Shown: positions 31,870 through 44,380 of the stretch, piece after piece
Numbering within the stretch: the first letter of the stretch is position 1
Layout: every line of letters starts with the position of its first letter
From: Lytechinus pictus
Taxonomy: Eukaryota > Echinodermata > Echinoidea > Temnopleuroida > Toxopneustidae
Direction of reading: 5' to 3'
DNA: 64,000 bases
Assembly: GCF_037042905.1 (NCBI RefSeq)
Contig: NC_087246.1
Coordinates: forward strand, 35,892,001 to 35,956,000
Notes under the pieces: model-generated
What the model was told of the DNA's origin: nothing
The model's input: the letters and a program-made list of their open reading frames with translations, nothing else
The model's database searches: none
Program-made: the position numbers and the translations under genes

Positions 31870-32498
31870 TGGGACACTAAGGCATACTCATGCACGTACG
31901 GCCACAAAACCTGAAACTTTCGCCCCCGAGATTTCTACTTTCACTCTAAAAGATCTAGCCCTAAATCATGTACATGGGGTTCAACTTCATTTCCAACATT
32001 TCTGCGATATCGATTTAGTTTTTAAAGAAGAATTCATTAAAAAAACGAGAAAAATGTTATGAAAAGATGGGAAGAGCTTACGGCCGTGTTTACGCCGCCA
32101 TCTTGATTTCTTTGTCTTCCGCTTGGCAACAGCACGCACATCACGCGATGTGCGTTTGTAAGTTACGAGCCATTTTGCGTATAACTGGTGTCATTAGAAA
32201 CTAAAATCAACACCAATGGAAATTTGGTGTGTATCATTTACCACTCCTACTAGTACCAATAAGGTCAATTCATAACAGTATTGACCTCATAGGCAAAAAC
32301 AGCACATATACAGGTTGGTGCGAGCACCCGCGGTAACACACAGTGATGGCATGCAACAAGGCTTATTTTTTTATTCAATGTAGGCCTAGCCTTGACTCTT
32401 TATTATCCAGTCTCTCAATTTGCACTCATAATAAAATCCTTACATTTTTCACAATCCATAGGTTAGGAGATCCTTGTCACACTCTGTATTGAAATGCA
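31870..32498 (+). other. Upstream region of the 870-residue gene
   Basis: Contains gccgccatcttgatttc (32,091-32,107), similar to ccgccatcttgattg at 58,700, and an acceptor-like catag at 32,457-32,461 before the coding exon. An in-frame TGA at 32490-32492 sets the ATG at 32499 as the first in frame. Non-coding 5' exons probably lie here but I cannot place them. Confidence 0.4.
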
Positions 32499-35400
32499 AT
32501 GGATGGACAGAGGAACAAGGGATACCCAACAAGAGTGGAGAAGAAAGGTCATCACAAGTTATACAACCCACCTTATGAACCATTGACTCCCATTATGATA
32601 ACTGATCCAGATGGCTTGACATCAGTCAAATCACCAGGAAAGAAGTCTGATGTCTTGTCAGCTAAACAATTGTCAAGAAAGAAAAGATCCACCAAGAAGC
32701 AGGGAAGGGATGAAGATGATGTTTGGGGGAGTCATCAGGATATTTTTGTTAAACCCAAAGTCAGAAGGAGACGAAAATCCTCATCATCTAGTGAACGGGC
32801 AGCCCTCTCTTCAAGATTAATTCCTTTACAATCACCCATCAAAAGACAGAAGCTAAGGCAGAGTTTGTCTCATATATCACCAAGGAGATCAGGGACAGCG
32901 CAGCATTCAATCTCCATGACGAAAGAAAATGCAAAGAAGCTTCAGTTTGTAACTAATCGGGCTCGGCAAAGAAGGAAAAGTATTGATAGCACTGAAGCAC
33001 AGAGAAAATGCAGAGTGGATAAGTTACCTCCCCCAAATATGGAACAGAATGTGTTGGCTCAAAGAGCAGGGGTTCATAAGGAGAGTGAAATGTTAAATGA
33101 GTTTAGAAACAAGCAACATTTATACTCAGAAGTGGGAGACTCCTTTATACATAAAGAATCAAAGCAAGAAGAGAGGAATTGCTCAAAGGTACTCAATTTT
33201 AGCATGTCTGGAATGCATGGATGCCAGTCAGGGAAGGATTTCATAAGTTCAGATGCTTTGCACAACCCAAGCGAAGGACTGTTCACTGATACTGAATCTG
33301 GAAATGAAACGGACACTCAAGCCATTGTCCAGAGAACAGTTTCAAGATTCCTCAGTTCACAGGAAGTGCAGAATGATTCCAACAAAGCCAAAGCCAACTT
33401 AGACCACAGATCTTCCTGTTCTGAAGGTGTCAGGAATATTGATTCTGAAGTTAGTGAGAGTTCCGTTGATAATGATGAAGCCAATGAGACTTTCTTAGAG
33501 AAGGAGGTTCGGAGTTTCTTCGAAAGTAAGAAACAACCAACTTCAAGAGATCACAGAGAGGTAATCCTGCCATCGGTAACATCATCATTGAATCCTGTAC
33601 CACAGGGGATGATTGATGGAGTATCAGATGAAAGTGAGGTCATTTGTGCAGGACAAAAGATGCATTCACAGCGTGAGCCTGATGCTGTTAGGGATAATGA
33701 TACTCAGCATAGTTCTGAACTTGTCATGGGTGATAGTGAATACGGGCAGAGACTCTCTGTTGACTCATCAAGTTCCAGTAGTAGCGGTGTGGAAATAAGT
33801 GACATCGATTTAGACCAAGTGGATGGGACTTTGAGTGAAGACATTTTCAGTGGATATGAGAATTCAAGGGACAACATGCAGAATTTTTTACAGAGACGTG
33901 GGTCATTTACAAACCAGGATGTTGAAATGGATTCAGCATCTGAGGAATCAGAACTGCAAGGTCCTACTGGGACTGGGAAGTCAAGTGATGTCAGCGAGAG
34001 GCATCAACCGCCTGGAGAACAAGCTGCTACTGTAGTATCCCCACCTCCATCAAAAGCTGAAATAGGAAAGCAGATGTTCCGGTTGTACTGTCACAAAAAT
34101 GCAGCCCCGAAAATTTTGAAAGTCCTCAAGACCTGTGGAAGCATCGATGGCAGCACTCTGCAATCAGCGGCTGTTGATGAGCCAATGTGTATTGAGGCAA
34201 TATGGGGGAAGGTATTAGAAGATTCAGCTGACAGAACTTTAACCGATGCATCACCTGTGCTCTTTGAGGAGAACTCTGATGATATTGATGAGCATGCCGA
34301 TATTGAAGAGGTTGAACAATTAACCAAAGAAAAAGATTTGGGGAGCGATTCAAGAAAGAGAGCAGGTAAGGATTTCAATTCATACCTTTTCCAATCCAAC
34401 TAAACAGGCTGCATGGCCACCTTGGAGAACAATGTATTTCACTGTGATTACCCTGTACTAAAAAAGAATAATAATCATTAATTATGACAATTACATGTAT
34501 AATGATGATGATGATATTTATATTAGTAATTGTTATGGTCTTGAAAAACATTAAAATAAAAACTTTCACAAAATGAACACATTATAAACCACTTAAGAGG
34601 TTTGTTGTGCTTTAATTCCATCCTTTGGCAAGGCATTTATCTGCATTTGCCACTCTCCACCCAGGTGTAGTAAATAGGTACCCAAGAGGAAGGAATTCCT
34701 TGAATTCATGAACACCTAATCAGAGTAGTTGTGCTAAAGCCAATAAAGTGATTTGTTGTGCTTTAACTCGCATCCTTTGGCAAGGCATTTATCTGCATTT
34801 GCCTCTCCACCTAGGTGTAGTAAATATGTACCCAAGAGGAAGGAATTCCTTGAATGCCTGAGCACCTAATCAGAGAGTAGTTGTGCTAAAGCCGGGGAAA
34901 TAATGTGCTGTGCTTAAAAATTTTTATCAAATGTTATGTAAATGTTGCATATATATTTTATTCCTTCTCTCTTCAGTATCTCACCTCTCCCATTCTCTTC
35001 TCATTGCCTATATGATCTATGTATTCTTGGCTTTCTGTATCTCACTTCTCCCTCTCCTCCCCATTTTATTGTAACATTATTTTGTTGCGGGGTATAGCTG
35101 AGAATAGTACAAAGACCAAACCAAAGAAGCCGAGGAAGAAAAAGAAGAAAGTCCCAGAAAATCGAGGAGATTGCATACTACAAAGGAGAATTAATATCAT
35201 TACTGGACCTATAACAGGAGGTGCAAGAAAGATAAATGGTACTACAACTGTATATTTTTTTATTCATAGGACAAGTCCAGTCCAATTGCAAGTTGGTTTA
35301 ATAAAAAAAAGAAATAGAAAACAAATATGTCGCTAAAAATTTAATCAGAATTGAACTGGCATGTAAAGTATAAAAAGTTACACATACAGTGTTTTTTAGT

Positions 35401-38400
35401 TTTCCCTTATTTCACACAAGAGTAAAATTAAAGCAAACATGAAATGCGGATGGCAATGATGTCTCGGAATCAGCATTTGATTTGTATTTTATTTTATGAA
35501 ATAAATGTATGTAAGTATTTTTCCTTTTTCACAAGAAAAAGTTTGTTATACCTCCCTCCTCTCCTTTCTCTGTGTGCTACCTCTTCATCTCTCTCTCTCT
35601 TGTTTTTAACTTCATTTTGTGCAGGTGTAGCTGAGAATGATACAAAGACCACCCCAAAGAATTTGAAAAAGAAGAAGAAAAAGGAGAGAATGCCAGAAAC
35701 ACATGGAGATAACACACCACAAGATGTGGAAATCACCACTGGACCAATTAAAGGAGATGCAAGAAAGAAAAATGGTACTGGAATTATATCTTTTTTGTAC
35801 TTGTATTTGAAGGACAAGTACACTCCAACACCAAGTTGGTTTGAATGAAAACAGGATGAGCCATGTTGCTGAGAATTTCATCAAAACTGGACACAACCAT
35901 CGTAGAAAATAAGAGCATTTTAAAATTTCCTTTGATTTCACATAACAGTTATATTCACAACATGGGTAATGTGCAAATGAGTGGATGGTGTCTGGTCATA
36001 TTTTATTTATCTTAATTTTTTTAATACATGTGTGAAATTTTTCATTGTTTGAGATAGAATATAGAGGTTCTTTATCTATCCTTGCCTCTCCCCACTGTCC
36101 CTTTCCTACCCCCTTTCCTCCCACCCTCTCTCACTTTCTTTTATTTATTTTTTTGATTGTTTTTTTTTGCCAGGTGTAGCTGATAATGATACAACCAACC
36201 CAAAGAAGTCGAAGAAGAAAAACAAGATAAAGAAGAAAGTGCCAGAAATACAAGGAGATAGCTCAATTCAAACTAGAATCAAAATCATCGCTGGACCTAT
36301 TAAAGGAAGTGCAAGAAAGAAAAATGGTACTGGAATTATATCTTTATATCCATGCCAACAAAAAGTTGGTTTGAAAGGAAGATTTGAAGATTATAGAAAT
36401 AGAAGAAGGAATTCAACCATGCTTTACATTATTGGAGGAAAACTAATATTGAAATATTTCATATTTCATAATGGATTAGTGAGTGTATGATGTTGGTTCC
36501 CTAATCTCTATTTATCCTGTGTTGTGTATATAATCTTTTGTGAAAATTTAGCAAACTAGTTTTAGATATCACAACAATATGAAGTAATCATAAGTGATGT
36601 AGTTCTCTGATTTTTCTCTCTGTATCAATATTGACCTACTGCGGGGTCGACTTGTTCTTGATTCAGTGTATTCTTCTTTTGCTCATCCGAAATCCTGTCT
36701 TTTCGGATAGAAATTACTGTGTAAGTTTTTTATTTCTATATTCTTCAGAATTGCGATGGAAGGAAGAATTGAGAGAACTCACCAAGTGCCTGTGGAGTCC
36801 TATCACTTTAGAACCATCCTTGGAATCTGGCCTCTGCATGCTGAGGCGTTTGAAGGCAGCGGCTAAGGCAACACCTCATCAACGAAAGACTCAACTTGAC
36901 AGGTAACATCATATGTATAGTGCCGTCTATCTGGTTGCCTTTTCAGAGCCACTCGTTTGGTTTAATCCCACTTGGGGAAAGTATGTACGTACCTTGTCAA
37001 CTTTCTGTTTGGGGTCGCATTGGTCGTTTTTTCTAGTTCATAAAGGATGGATCCAACCAGTTGATCTAGTTGCCTCGGAGCCCATTCACCATTTTCTCCC
37101 GGGGGGCCACTTACATTGACGAGTGGATACCATGCACGACCAAAAAAACACGTAAGAAGGATGTCTTTTTCAAGATAGGGCACGTTACGTACGTAACGTA
37201 ATAAGGGTGTCAAAACACTAAAATTATGAAAAAAGGGTATCTATTTTCGCTAGCAAAGCTACGTGTTTAGGGTCAAATTTGCGAGGGTATAAAAAATTAA
37301 GACTAACATGTTTTATAAAGGATGTACTTTTTGCCCAAAGAGTCAACACTACGTGTTTAGAGTACGATTTGCGCGAGGTGTGGGAGGTGGGGCTGTGCTA
37401 AACCCAATGATGCAGGTAAAGGTCAAACCGACGTCCATGACATAACAATTGAAATATTGCTGTACTTGTTTAGGGGTTCAATTCAGGGAATACTTGCCAA
37501 TAGTATCATTTTGTTTCCAATACTTGTTAAGGGTAGGGTTTCACACGCCAATACTTGTTAAGGGGTGCATTTTCAGAATATGGAAAATACGAGTTTAGGG
37601 TGCTTTTCGAGACCCCATGGTCGCGCATGGTATCCACACGTCAATGGAAGTGCCCCCCCCCCCCCCCCCCCCCCGGGCATTTTCTTTAATTTCCAATTTG
37701 GCTCTACCCACCTTGACTTCAATCCGCTTGGTCAAATACCACTTAATCTTTATGATTAGGTGGACTGTTAATAAATTAATTTTCCATTTGACATACCGCC
37801 CTTTCACAGGGTACCAAATCGTAATTTGAATGATGATTCCAGTGAAAAACAATTCTAATGACAAATTTTTAGCACGTGTGAAACCAAACTAGAATCGCGA
37901 ACGCTAATCACAATCACAAATTCAAATTCTACTCCGGAGGTGAATTCCAGTTAAGTATCACAGTCTTCACAATGTGAGACAAGGTCTAGAGGAAATGTAG
38001 TAGGCAAAACCCTAACACCAATTAACATAGTGCAAAATATAATGTCAAACAGCTTGCAACAAAACTTTGTTGACATGAGTAAATGTGCTCTCAATACCTA
38101 GACAGGAATGAATTTAAAGGGGGAATGAAGGAGGGAAGAGGAAGCAAACAGGGGGGGGGGTGGCAGGTAGAGGACAGCGTGTACGCTTTTGGGAGAGGAG
38201 TACTTCAAGGTTCAAGGGCATGGAAATATGGTTGGATTTCTTCAGAATCCTCTAATAAAAGGAGAAAAAAGGTTATTGTCACGAAAAAGGACACATTTAC
38301 TTTTCAAAGAAATATAACAAACAAAAAGCGTGATCTTATTTTTTATTTGTTTTATTTCTATTTTATTTCATTATTATTATTTTCATTTATTTATTTATAT

Positions 38401-38920
38401 ATATGCATACATCCTACGTAAGGGCAAAGTCTATGAATGGGTTTATTCCGTCATAATACACATTTAGACATTAAGTCGAAGGTAGAGGGCGTTAAGGCGC
38501 ATTGCGAACATTGAAAGAAGAAAAAAAAAAATCGCCTTAAAAACAGATGTAGAGAAATATATATATATATATTTTTTTTTTTGGGGGGGGGGGCATTTCC
38601 TACAAGGCATGCAAGTTCTTGTACAAGTTCCAGAATAGACATGGCATATGTGGGCCGGTTTGTCATTACAGGTCTGAACATTAAAATATTTTGAGCTGTT
38701 GTTTTAGATCTTAATTGCACCATATCAGTGGAAGATCTTTTATATATATTTTATATATACATTCCATTTTAGGATGGCAGATTTGAAAGAAAATGACCCA
38801 AATCTTGGAGGCTTCATCAATCTAATATCATACCCTGATGTCTTCATGACAAGGAAAAAAGACAGGCCCGCAATTCGTAACCTAGCTCCAAGTGAAATCC
38901 AAGTTTTGGGCGGTTCCTAA
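32499..38920 (+). CDS. Basic, low-complexity, probably nuclear protein of 870 residues
   Basis: Exons 32499-34365, 35098-35238, 35625-35774, 36174-36326, 36749-36902 and 38773-38920 join to exactly 871 codons with GT/AG borders. Residues 1-622 are rich in Ser, Glu and Lys, with NLS-like clusters (RKKRSTKKQ, KPKVRRRRKSSSSS) and many Ser-Pro sites. Residues about 530-580 look more ordered (MFRLYCHKNAAPKILKVLKT). Then come three homologous Lys-rich exons of 47-51 codons, each ending in a GP-K/T-G-ARK-NG pattern. The last two exons are the most conserved-looking part (WKEELRELTKCLWSPITLEP; GGFINLISYPDVFMTRKKDR). I do not recognise the family. A chromatin or DNA-repair role is conceivable, but only from composition. 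The C terminus could continue: see the orphan exon at 40869. Confidence 0.7.
34601..34894 (+). repeat. Tandem repeat of about 151 bp, two copies
   Basis: tttgttgtgctttaa...ggtacccaagaggaagg...gttgtgctaaagcc occurs at 34,601 and again from 34,752, in the first intron. A short SINE-like or tandem unit; no ORF. Confidence 0.7.
35098..36640 (+). repeat. Tandemly triplicated exon-plus-intron unit
   Basis: Exons at 35098, 35625 and 36174 are spaced 527 and 549 bp. The introns also match: each has ggtact just after the exon, a downstream aagttggttt block and a similar pyrimidine tract before the next acceptor. All three exons have 1-1 phase, so copies can be added without a frameshift. Confidence 0.75.
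37098..37677. mobile_element. CCCGGGGGGCCACTT-ended TIR element
   Basis: Ends cccggggggccactt and aagtgcccc...ccccggg are inverted repeats; the terminal inverted region extends into ttgacg...ggataccatgc and gcatggtatccac...cgtcaa. The 8-bp duplication cattttct flanks both sides (37090-37097, 37678-37685). Non-autonomous; lies in the last intron of the 870-residue gene. Confidence 0.75.
37690..38760. other. Rest of last intron
   Basis: No exon evidence. G tract at 38,151-38,161, (TATA)n and T/G tracts at 38,560-38,594. Confidence 0.4.
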
Positions 38921-39225
38921 GCACCTGATTGAATGTTTATATAGTCTGGTCGATTCATTTGATATACAGGTATGATTTTATACTCATACACTTTGCACAT
39001 TCTATTTATACCATCACCATCAGCAAGTTTAGTTGTCGTTGGCCGTCCCTCTGCCCCATCAACTGAGTCATACATCTTTAAAAGGAAGTAATGCATGTAT
39101 GGCAAAAAGAATTGCCATTTTTGATATTACACTACCAGTCAAAATCAATTTGCCACTTAAATAAAAAACTATATACAAGCCTTTCTGAATACTTTTATAA
39201 TTCATATCATTCTTCACTATATAGT

Positions 39226-39658
39226 CAGACCTGCCAACCAGTACGTTTTAGGCGTATTTTGTACGTTTTTGCAACGAAAATACGGCAGTACGTTTTTTCT
39301 TTAAAAAATACGTTTTTTTGTAAAAAAAAATAAAAATTAAATCGTAATTTATTGAGAAAAATCATCTCTATATGTCTCTATTTCATAAAATGTACACAAA
39401 TATGGTTATTAGATCAATGTAATTTCATGTAACTTGTTTTTTCAATCATTTTGTTAAAACCAGGGTTAGATATACACATGTTTCAATGTTTTTTTTTTCA
39501 TCTGCAAATAGCAGTGCGCATTTTAGCTTGCATGCAGCTTGAGCGCCGCGATGAGCAAGTACGCGAAGCATTTTATTATGAAATACACTTTTTGGGGGAA
39601 AAATACAGTTTTTTTATCATAGAATACAGTTTTTCATTCCCAGAGGTTGGCAGGTCTG
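39226..39658. mobile_element. MITE with CAGACCTGCCAACC ends
   Basis: Left CAGACCTGCCAACC and right GGTTGGCAGGTCTG are perfect 14-bp inverted repeats, with tatagt on both sides (39220-39225, 39659-39664). The inside repeats TACGTTTT and AATACAGTTTTT motifs. Non-coding. Confidence 0.75.
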
Positions 39659-39689
39659 TATAGTGTTGATCATTTGAGACAATCGGCAC

Positions 39690-40780
39690 CGCTTTTCCGA
39701 CGGCGTCAACATTGAAATCTTGATCAAGGTTAAGTTTTTGATATGGCATCATAACTTTTAATGTATATGGATTTTATTTCATGACACTTGGACATATTAA
39801 GGGTAATCGAGTATCATTCATATTCTTACATGAGTTACATGTTTTATTATTAAGGTAAAAGGTTATTTAGGGTCAGTGAACATTGTCCATGTTTAGGTAT
39901 CAACATTGACAATTTTTTTGAATGCCATCATAACTTTGAAAGTATATGGCTCATTTTAAAGAAAATTTGGACACAAGTGTATCACTGATATTCTTGCATG
40001 AGTTTCAGGTCTCATGGTCAAGGTCAAAGGTCATTTAGGGTGAATGAACTTTTACCATATTTTGGTATCAATATAAAAATAAATCAACCAAGGTTAAGAT
40101 TTTGAGTTTTCCATTTTCCATAAAACGTTGATAAAGACACTAATGATTATCAGGAAATGGCAAATGGATGTAATTTCAAGTCACTGGGTAAAGGTCAAAA
40201 GTCATTTTAGGTAAATAAATTGATAATTTTATTATCAAATGAATATTGTATTTTCCCCTCTATGTAAAAATTGTTAATCTGGGTCGTTTTTAAAGTCCTC
40301 ACTGCTGGCATAATGCAGGCGAGACTGGAAGAGGCATTCCACTTGTTGTGTTCTCTGAAAGAGCTTGTTCATATTTATGTGTAAAAGCAGAAGATGACCA
40401 GTCCTCGTCTTTTTATACGCCCATCCTAGATGTCTGTCAGTTAAACTTTTCCTTGTAAACGCGATAACTTCAGTTTGACCTAACCTAGGCTCATATAATT
40501 TGGTGTGTATGATACTAGCATTGATCCCAGGAAGCCTATTGATTTTGAGGTCAAGGTCACAGTGACATGTTTTCATCTTGCCCTTCTGCAGAAGTTGTAA
40601 ACTCGATAACTTCAGTTTAACTTAACCTAGGCTCATATAATTTGTTGTGTATGATACTAACATAGATCCCAGCAATTCTATTGATTTTGAGGTCAGAAGG
40701 TCAAAGGTGAAGTCGCCACCTTCCACCAATCACTCCATTTTCCGTGTTACAGGCAGGCGTAATATGTGCTCGCCTTAGCG
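39690..40780. repeat. Diverged tandem repeats with AAGGTCAAAGGTCA motif
   Basis: From 39,720 to 40,250 about 140-bp units share ggtcaaaggtcatttagggt. From 40,455 to 40,720 two units share cgataacttcagttt, taacctaggctcatataatt and attgattttgaggtca, followed by ccttagcgacactcttgtt. Both look like dispersed marine-invertebrate repeats. No gene. Confidence 0.6.
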
Positions 40781-40868
40781 ACACTCTTGTTGTTTATAAA
40801 GGGGAAGACTAAAGAAAAACCTGAATTATATTTTAGGAGTTGGAGTTTTAATATTCATCCTTGAATAG

Positions 40869-41048
40869 GTTTATTTTTACTTCAATCCAAAAGAAATAAT
40901 GGCAATAGTCTACCAACAGCCAGATGACATGCCTCTGAGAAGATACATTAGATTTGTCTTTGCCAAGAGGGATTTTACCCTGTATTGCAAAGACATTATT
41001 ATGCAACTTTCATCCATGATATGTCACAATTATTATCCATTTCTTGAG
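40869..41048 (+). CDS. Orphan protein-like exon (60 codons)
   Basis: Between an AG (40867-40868) and a GTAAAT donor lies an open 180-bp, phase 0-0 frame with dense, protein-like composition: MPLRRYIRFVFAKRDFTLYC and CHNYYPFLE. Codon 1 after the acceptor is Val. It could follow the last exon of the 870-residue gene if a weak donor after SEIQ (38,904) were used, which would also be phase 0. It could instead belong to a separate or decayed gene. Family not recognised. Confidence 0.35.
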
Positions 41049-41642
41049 GTAAATATATTTTCATTCATTGCATAACCAAATTTTCCACATATTGATTATA
41101 TTTTGCTGGATTATCACGACCCCTGAATTCGGTTGTAAGTCCCCCTAAGTACTGGCACAGAGAATGATTTCCTCAGACCCCTGTCATCTTGTTTGGCCCT
41201 TTTATTAGCACCTTATGGCCGGCCAATATTTCTTTGGAGAGTATAAAAAAAACCTCGATAGTCTCGGGGGAAAAATATCAAACAGCTTAAACCTTTCTTT
41301 TACTGATCATGTCTATCTCTCAAAATTTAATATTTGGTGCCCTTTGTTTCTTTTGTCCTCTCTTTTAATAAATTTGGGTCATCTGCTGCCCATTCCTTAT
41401 CGTAGCAGAATCCTCATCTAAGATGGCTGTTTAATATTTTTTAAATTTCTTTTGAAATTCCTTGCAAATGAATTTATTTTTCTTCATGAATATCTATGGT
41501 TACGAGAGATATCTAACACTGTTTTGTACTTTCTTTAATGATATTACATATGTATGGAAGATGTACATTTATTTATTTATTTATTCGGAAAGAATCATGA
41601 ATAAAATGTTATGTTATTTTAATCAAGCACTGTCTTCATAGG

Positions 41643-41865
41643 TTGGTATTTTTTAAAAGAATACGTGCAAATAGAACAAGAGCAGGAAAGAACAAGATAG
41701 TTGAATTATATTGTGAACTTGTCATTGCTGACAATTGTTATTTCATGAAACAGTGCCCTAAATATGATGCTACAAATCTCAGCAACATTAGGCAGTATTT
41801 ATACATGGTGAGAGAGAGACAAATCCCACCTCTAATGTCGATATGCATTTGTATACACTTCAGAG
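41643..41865 (+). CDS. Orphan protein-like exon (74 codons)
   Basis: Open frame after a catag acceptor, ending at a cagag|gtaaag donor. It contains RTRAGKNKIVELYCELVIAD and KYDATNLSNIRQYLYMVRER. The frame needs an incoming phase that the 40869 exon does not give, so an exon may be missing or one of the two may be decayed. Not recognised. Confidence 0.3.
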
Positions 41866-41869
41866 GTAA

Positions 41870-42636
41870 AGTGCCATTTGGTCTACTACTTTGTCTTTTT
41901 TTCAATTTCGTCTAATTACCATTTAACCCATGAACAATTTTGTCTGATTACCAAATAGGCCAGGTCTGATATCATTTAGTTTATTATAATAAAGCAAATG
42001 GTTTATGAACCAATTTTCATATGAGAAATTGTGAAAAAATAAGTAGATGAAGTGGTAATTAAACCATCTGGACAATAGACTGAAAAACAGTAAGTCCAGT
42101 TGAGTATTAGACCAAATGGTGGTTGGACCAAACATTAATTGAACTAAATTGATTGTAGATTGAATGGGACCCATTGCATGAAAGAGAAATGTTAAAAAAT
42201 CTCCAAAATTTGATACATTAACTGTACCAAAGTTATTCAAATTCATTTACTTAGTAACGCTTCCTGATGTATGAAATCAGAATTTGACTCGTCTTATGTA
42301 GTTCCAAAATTTTGGTCTGGGCAGTTTCTAAAAAATATTTTTCGATTTGACATGCACTTACAAGATCTGTTACAGATTTATGGCAAAATCACCCACCCCA
42401 CCCCTCCCAGCTATATGTATATAGGGTTAAGTGAGAACCCTTTTGAGCAAGTTTGCATGACTTAATATCAATAAAATTCCAAGAAAAATTGGACAAAGAA
42501 TAAGAAAATAATCAGCAATCCAATTTTGAGAAAGCTGTATGGAATCTCTCTAACCCCCCCCCCCCCCCACCTGATCTAGCGATAAACCTGGTATACAAAA
42601 GTAACAGGGAATATGTTCATGTCCGAACCCATACAT
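41870..42636. other. No gene recognised
   Basis: AT-rich; attaccatttaacccatgaa and ctgattaccaaat motifs repeat near 41,915-42,180, suggesting a decayed repeat. C tract at 42,555-42,568. Confidence 0.35.
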
Positions 42637-42644
42637 CTCAACAC

Positions 42645-43462
42645 CAGGGGCGTCGATCCATTTTTCAGATTGGGGGGGCAAAATCATGAATCGTTCTAAA
42701 GGCGCTCGATCACACCAAACAAACTCACCCACACACACACACAGGCCTAATTATTATATATATATATGTGAAAAAGAGACTCGGACACATATCTCACCAA
42801 CAAATTAATGCGAGCGCGAAGCGCGAGCTGAAATGGTACCTGTTTAGGACTGTTTGTAGCAGTAACTCATGTGGGGGATACAAATCTCACTACACAGATA
42901 ATGCGAGTAACGAGAGCGAGCTGAAATTTCTTTATATTCTGACCTGAAAGATTCATTTTTGGTACTAATGATTAGAATGGGTATCTAAAATAACAATAGA
43001 TGCGAGCGCGAAGCGCGAGCTGAAAATTTTGATATTTCGATCTGAAAAAATTGACAGGTTAATGGACGTTTTTAATAAAGAACAAGATATATATTCAACA
43101 AAAGATTATTGCAAATCGGAGCGCGAGTTCTTTTTAGGATTAGAACTGAGAACGGGACATTCTGTTCACCTAATTAATCATGAAAAGTATGGGTTTTGGT
43201 ACATAAATGATGCGAGCGCGAAGCGCGAGCTGAAAATTTTATATTCCAATCTGAAAAACGGACATTTTGAGCACGATTTTAAATAAAGAACGAGTTGTGC
43301 ATCTCAATCTCGCTTGCTGATTTCTGTGTAACACTGCAATCTTATTTTATTTTTGCACATGCATGCGGAATTATTGGGGGGGCAAAACAATATGTTTGCC
43401 CCCCCAATATTTTCATTGGTGGGGCGATCGCCCCCCCTGCCCCCCCAGGATCGACGCCTCTG
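42645..43462. mobile_element. hAT-like element carrying the minisatellite
   Basis: Ends CAGGGGCGTCGATCC and GGATCGACGCCTCTG are inverted repeats, flanked by the 8-bp duplication ctcaacac (42637-42644, 43463-43470). It holds four to five minisatellite units with gcgagcgcgaagcgcgagct cores (42,810-43,230). No transposase. Confidence 0.85.
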
Positions 43463-43820
43463 CTCAACACTCATATGATCATACCTTGCTTATATTATTT
43501 ATTCATTCTTTCTCACAACTTTCATCGATCTGTTTCTCTTTTGTTTTCTGGGTCCTTTTTCAAAGTCTAACGTTTTCCAAGGTTTCATTTTCCTAGAAAT
43601 TCAGATAAGAAAACTGAGTGTGAAGTGAAGAAAAAAAAATCACATGAAAGAGGGGGTATAGTAAAACTTAAGAGGATGGTGATTCTTGAAGCGTTTGATT
43701 TGGTAGTGAAAGATGTGAGGTGTAGACTACTACTGACATCTCTCCTAGGAAATGGGACTCTGCATGATTATGACAGAAAATAACTGAGCAATACTCGATT
43801 ATACTTCAAAAACATATCCA

Positions 43821-44072
43821 TACACTGCAAAAACAACGGTGTTGATTTAACACCAGCCAGGTGTATCAATATTGGAAAACACCAGGGAAGTGTTGTAAAC
43901 AACACCAGGTACAATTAAACCTATATTGCGGGTTTAACACTGCTTAGTGATGTTCAAATGCCATTTCTGTTGTTGTTCAATTTGGTGTTAGCCTAAAACC
44001 AAAGTGGTGCCGTATCAACACCTCTCTGGTCTTATACCAAGCTGGTGTTAACACACATATTTTTGCAGTGTA
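43821..44072. mobile_element. MITE with TACACTGCAAAAA ends
   Basis: Left tacactgcaaaaa and right tttttgcagtgta are inverted repeats, consistent with a TA target. Inside, gtgtt/aacac motifs alternate in both orientations. Non-coding. Confidence 0.7.
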
Positions 44073-44380
44073 TCCCCCCACTTCTCTTTAGGGCCTGAAT
44101 GACAATGCTTACAAGTTTTACAAAAGCAATCCAAACATATTGTATAATTGGGAAACAGATGTAGGCTTTAATTGCATTTCCTCTTGTTATGAAATATCTG
44201 AGGAACATTGGGTGATTTCAAATACGGTGTTGAAATCTGGTGTTGTGACAACACCAACACCAGCCACAATACCGAAACTTGAAATCACACATTTACAGGA
44301 CCTTACACTTCTTCCCGATTCTTGATTTTATTGTTACATTTGGGGATATATTAATGATTTAATATGTTTTAGGGTTAAAG

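Noticed and set aside
33074-34399. Minus-strand and shifted ORFs within the first exon of the 870-residue gene
   Set aside because: Out of frame with the spliced gene, whose six exons sum to an exact multiple of three.
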